From the NCBI GenBank assembly GCA_016859345.1, contig CM029120.1, forward strand, positions 4,215,001 to 4,279,000: DNA of 64,000 nucleotides, given 5' to 3'. Made by a program: the position numbers and the translations under genes. Source of the stretch: Istiophorus platypterus (lineage: Eukaryota > Chordata > Actinopteri > Istiophoriformes > Istiophoridae). How positions within the stretch are numbered: the stretch's first letter is position 1; each line of letters begins with the position of its first letter. The notes below the pieces were generated by a model, which was given only the letters and a program-made list of their open reading frames with translations, was not told where the DNA came from and did no database searches. Positions 60,601-64,000 of this stretch are shown in pieces.

Positions 60601-62981
60601 ATGAGGATGAAGGGGATGAGGGAGGCAGCTGATGTGGCCATCAAGTGGTGAGTGAGTCTTAAAGTTCACCTGGCCTCCTGTTCCAATCTGCCCGGCCCGC
60701 CCCCTCTCCCGTCGTGTCCGGGGCCTGTCTGCAAGCCATGTAGTGCACCAAGGCAAGCGGAGCCCAACAGACCTTTTCCATTACTGTAACGACCTTCGTG
60801 ACTGACCACCTCGGGAACAGGCGCCGGTACATGGCCTCTTCCACGGCATGGCCATTAGCTCCCTCCCCATGGGTCCGCCGGGATCGGATCAGCGAGGGAA
60901 GGAGGCCGCAGGGGCGGTGTGGCCGAGCATCGATCGCAGCACCAGCGCCAGGAAACGAAGAGTCCGATTCAGCCAGTTTCCGTTCAACAGAAGTGGCGTA
61001 ATCCAAAGACCGACGGTGGTGTCAGATCAACAGATTCATTTCAATTCTATCTTTGCCAAATACATAGAAGACAATACTTAATCATTTTACATCCACTTTA
61101 TTAAATCTTTTAACATTGCCACCATTGCTGTTCTGAACACCAGGGGTGTGGCAGGCCTCTCACTGCAAAAGACATCTGCTCTACTGGAGGCAATGCAGAG
61201 GAGTGGTATTTTTTGAAATGAGAAAAGGAAGGAAAGGATTGTGAGCATAAGGAGTGGTAGAAAATGAGTAGGACCGGGTTACTGCAGTTATTCCTAAATC
61301 ACCAGCGTGCTTTTGTCCTTAAACTTCTTCAAAATTTCTCAGCGTCAGAATATTGATTTTACTGAAACAGCTGTGGGGCCCCTTTTGACCACCTCAACCT
61401 CTCACCCGTAGATTTTGACACAGGGCTCTATATCAGATAATACTGCACGTCCCCCTCTAGTTGATTTTTGCAATTTGTAACAATTTGCAATTAACTGAAT
61501 GACTAAAATCCAACTAATGCACAGTGAATCTGAGGGCTTTTAGAGCCCCTCAGGCACCTAGAGCCTCAGGGCAGTTGGCCATTTTGCTTGGTTGGTAATC
61601 AAGCCATGCAGTTAGCTATAAATGAACACATCTCCACATGAGAAGTAGGAGACCCCCTTTCATTTAGTACATACTTCCATTATAATGAGGTTAAGTCTGA
61701 ACCAAAGAGCCGCTGCAGCCACCTGCAGAGCGCTACCCGTGGAAACTCCGCCAATAGCAGCAGAACCCTGCCGTTTGACTGGCAGGTGATCTCTGAAAAG
61801 TTCAACAGGAAAACAGCGCAGCCATAGCAATTTGTCATCAACAAATCGCCAAACAAAGAAAAGGGAAATGCTCGCACATTACATCAGCATATACAGATTA
61901 CAACAGTGTCTCCGCACTATAGGTTGGGACTCTACGGTGCTGTTGTGATGCCATATTTAGCACCGATCGCATAAAACCAACAAAGAACTGCAGTGGGTTT
62001 AAGTCAATTTGTGTCCTGGAGACAGAATCCGAACTCCGAGCTTAGTAATGGATGGTATCAGTATCAAAAGAGAAAGTACAGTGAGCTTTTTTTCCCGAAG
62101 ATTTGCCGAGATTTGATTCATTTGCCGAGCAACAGATTAAAGAAGTATAGATTTACAAGGTGTTGCTATGGTCCCCTATAACATTCTTTTTCACGTTGCT
62201 CAAAACCCTGAAAACAAACCAGATACTAAGCACATTAACATTGTTCTTTGCCATTTGTCAGTGGGTCTTAGTTCAGACATCCTGCAGATTGAGTGACAAA
62301 ATGTACAAGTATAAAATTACAGGCTCTTACTTCTGTCCATTTTCTAACTTACACGAGGCTGGTTTAACCGTGAAGCTAAGACTGTGCACCAGCTAACAAA
62401 AAAATCACTACTATCACTCAATGTAGTGTTTACAATAGTGGTAGCAAAAATGGGGTCATGCTCACCATGGTCATCAGAAAAATCCATGAACAGGTCACTG
62501 TCTTATTCTCGGCATTATCGTCTATATCGACGATGCTCATGTGTTGCGGTTAGATACACAATCAAGAGAGAGAGAGTGTAGCCAACGCGTTGCATTAGCC
62601 CAGCAAGCTAGCGTTCACTAGAGGATGCAACAAAGCAAAGACTTGCACAAGGGCCTTCGTAAGATCCTCAATGATTTGGCGAAGGTCATTGCACTGCGGA
62701 AACATTATATTGTTGTGAAAATAGAGAAAAACCTCAGACTGTCCTGCACAACTTGTTCTCTTAAAGAACATTGTGATTGTGCCTGTAAAATAAATAAATA
62801 AATACATTTTTAGAAATCCTGCTCCGGGAATAGAAGTGTTTGGACCCTTGTCAAGTTCATTCTAGGAAAGATGGGACTTTACCAGCCACAATCATATGGC
62901 CGACACTGGGGAAACTGCAGTTGATCATCTAACTGGTAATTTATCATTTTAATTACATTTGTCAGATTAGTTACTTTTTTC
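57682..62981. other. Non-coding sequence, no gene seen
   Basis: Includes CATG-rich text near 57790-57810, a tandem GCTGTGTCTTT doublet at about 58188-58211, a GC-rich patch at 60660-61010 with overlapping frames on both strands (minus strand 115 codons), and a candidate regulatory stretch at 59700-60070. No exon of a known gene is recognisable. Confidence 0.45.
59700..60070. promoter_or_regulatory. Candidate regulatory stretch with paired K50-homeodomain words (inference)
   Basis: A low-repeat stretch containing GATTAG and CTAATC as an inverted pair with five bases between (59993-60009), followed by GGAATATTCATGCGTC. GATTA/TAATC is the core bound by Otx, Pitx and Gsc-type homeodomains in vertebrates. 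The link to function is only by motif. Confidence 0.25.
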
Positions 62982-63001
62982 TGTGTGTGTGTGTGTGTGT
63001 G
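62982..63001. repeat. (TG)10 microsatellite
   Basis: A pure TG run after TTTTTTC and before ACAAGAG. It drives a short HTHTHT frame on the minus strand. Confidence 0.95.
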
Positions 63002-64000
63002 ACAAGAGACTTTCAAAAGCCAGCATATAACTTTTGTCCTTGAGGAAGAAAAAAAATAAATAAATAAAAAACAGCCTTATTCTCAGATCAGGTTTTGGTC
63101 TCAAAAACCTGTTTGGCGGAAAGACGGGGCTAAGGGCCAGGGTTTGGTCTCGGTTGTGAGCCCACGTAGAACTGCGACATGCGTGCAGATGCGTTTGGTT
63201 TCGCTGCCAGTGTTGTATCCCGACAAAAAAACCAACATGCGACAGGGACACATTACTTCATGGCGGCTTGAAGGACTAAAGGACCAACTTTGTGAGATAC
63301 CAAATTGATTTTGCCATCTATGACAACCGACACCTCATATTTATTTCAGCTGAATTTGGGAATACATTTTTGCACAGACAAAGAACTTTGGAGTTCTGTC
63401 GGCTCCTCTTTTATCACCGAGTCTTTATAGGGAAAGGGCTCATTTCACGGCCAGTGCGGAGAGGAAGAATAATTATAGTGTCCAATAACTCTTTCAATAC
63501 AGAGCATGAGAGAGTTTTGTATTTGAACCGGAAAAATCCAAACCTATCTTTTAACTAATAAAGTGACCAATAGGGTAATGACTACGCAGCAGAGCTTACA
63601 GTTCATCAGACTGTGTGTTATGAATCAGAACATTCTGTTTGTCTCTTGAAAGAGCAGCATGTTGGGTAACTACATGAAGCTCACCACTAACGGTACTAAT
63701 TATTTGATGAGCCGCTCTTATCTAACAGCCACTGCCCTACTTTACAAATCACTGTAATGACTGGGTGGCTGTATTGCCAAGCGACCTCTGCAGCGTTGCC
63801 TGCTCAGATGTGCGCGGATCGCGCCCAACTTTATGGATCCGTTGCCAAGCGTCGGTGCGTCCCAACAGATAACACCTTGTAATTTGCACCTTTTTTTTTT
63901 CTTTTTTTTTTTTCTAGGACTTCCTCAGACGGCTTAAGCAGCACATTACATAAAAGCTTCGGTGTGAATAAAACGTCAGTTTTTGGGGGGGCATCGTCAA
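63002..64000. other. Non-coding sequence to the window end, no gene seen
   Basis: AT-rich with a T-rich stretch at 63891-63913 and a short (AAAT)n near 63050-63070. TTGCCAAGCG occurs twice (about 63774-63783 and 63842-63851), an NFI-like half-site word. No exon is recognisable. Confidence 0.45.

Overview
The window looks like vertebrate nuclear DNA, most likely from a teleost (probably spiny-rayed) fish. It is AT-leaning and rich in homopolymers and CA, TA and TTTA microsatellites. It carries worn copies of transposon families typical of fish: an L1-clade LINE, an L2/Rex1-like LINE tail, a Penelope-like fragment, a Tc1 element end, and a common fish interspersed repeat. I found no intact protein-coding gene, no convincing exon of a known gene, no rRNA or tRNA, no CRISPR array and no bacterial-type operon. 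The open frames present are short, are translations of simple repeats, or are broken transposon pieces. The window reads as a gene desert or a very long intron.

Region by region: 1-14 kb is dominated by four imperfect direct duplications (0.33 kb at 1-660; 0.69 kb at 700-2075; 2.6-2.8 kb at 2513-7866; and a 1.1-1.2 kb unit at 10150-11353 and 12705-13835). The copies of the last are separated by a 1,347-bp, almost pure (TTTA)n array. Within the duplications, blocks that match exactly alternate with blocks full of single-base indels and substitutions. This is what unpolished long-read sequence or false duplication in an assembly gap looks like, so the first 14 kb should be read with caution.

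14-20 kb is mostly unassigned single-copy sequence with one fish interspersed repeat at 14.9-15.56 kb. 20.3-21.65 kb holds a Penelope-like 3' fragment with a GIY-YIG-like motif, followed by the 3' end of an L2/Rex1-like LINE. 21.7-41.6 kb is mostly unassigned, with microsatellites, one short interspersed-repeat fragment and several low-repeat stretches that could be conserved non-coding elements. 41.69-44.28 kb is a minus-strand L1-clade LINE relic: an endonuclease C-terminus, the linker, the RT N-terminus with a ruined motif A, and the ORF2 C-terminus are recognisable, but the RT core is missing. 44.3-51 kb is unassigned, with a candidate regulatory stretch at 46.0-46.7 kb. 51-52.6 kb has two inverted copies of the fish interspersed repeat. 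53.6-56.2 kb has diverged local direct repeats and the 5' end of a Tc1 transposon. 56.2-64 kb is again unassigned.

No genes act together here. The hunt for a new biological system was negative. The observations most worth checking are the structure of the first 14 kb, the TTTA array, the transposon relics, the 53.6-56.2 kb repeat family and the candidate conserved non-coding stretches.
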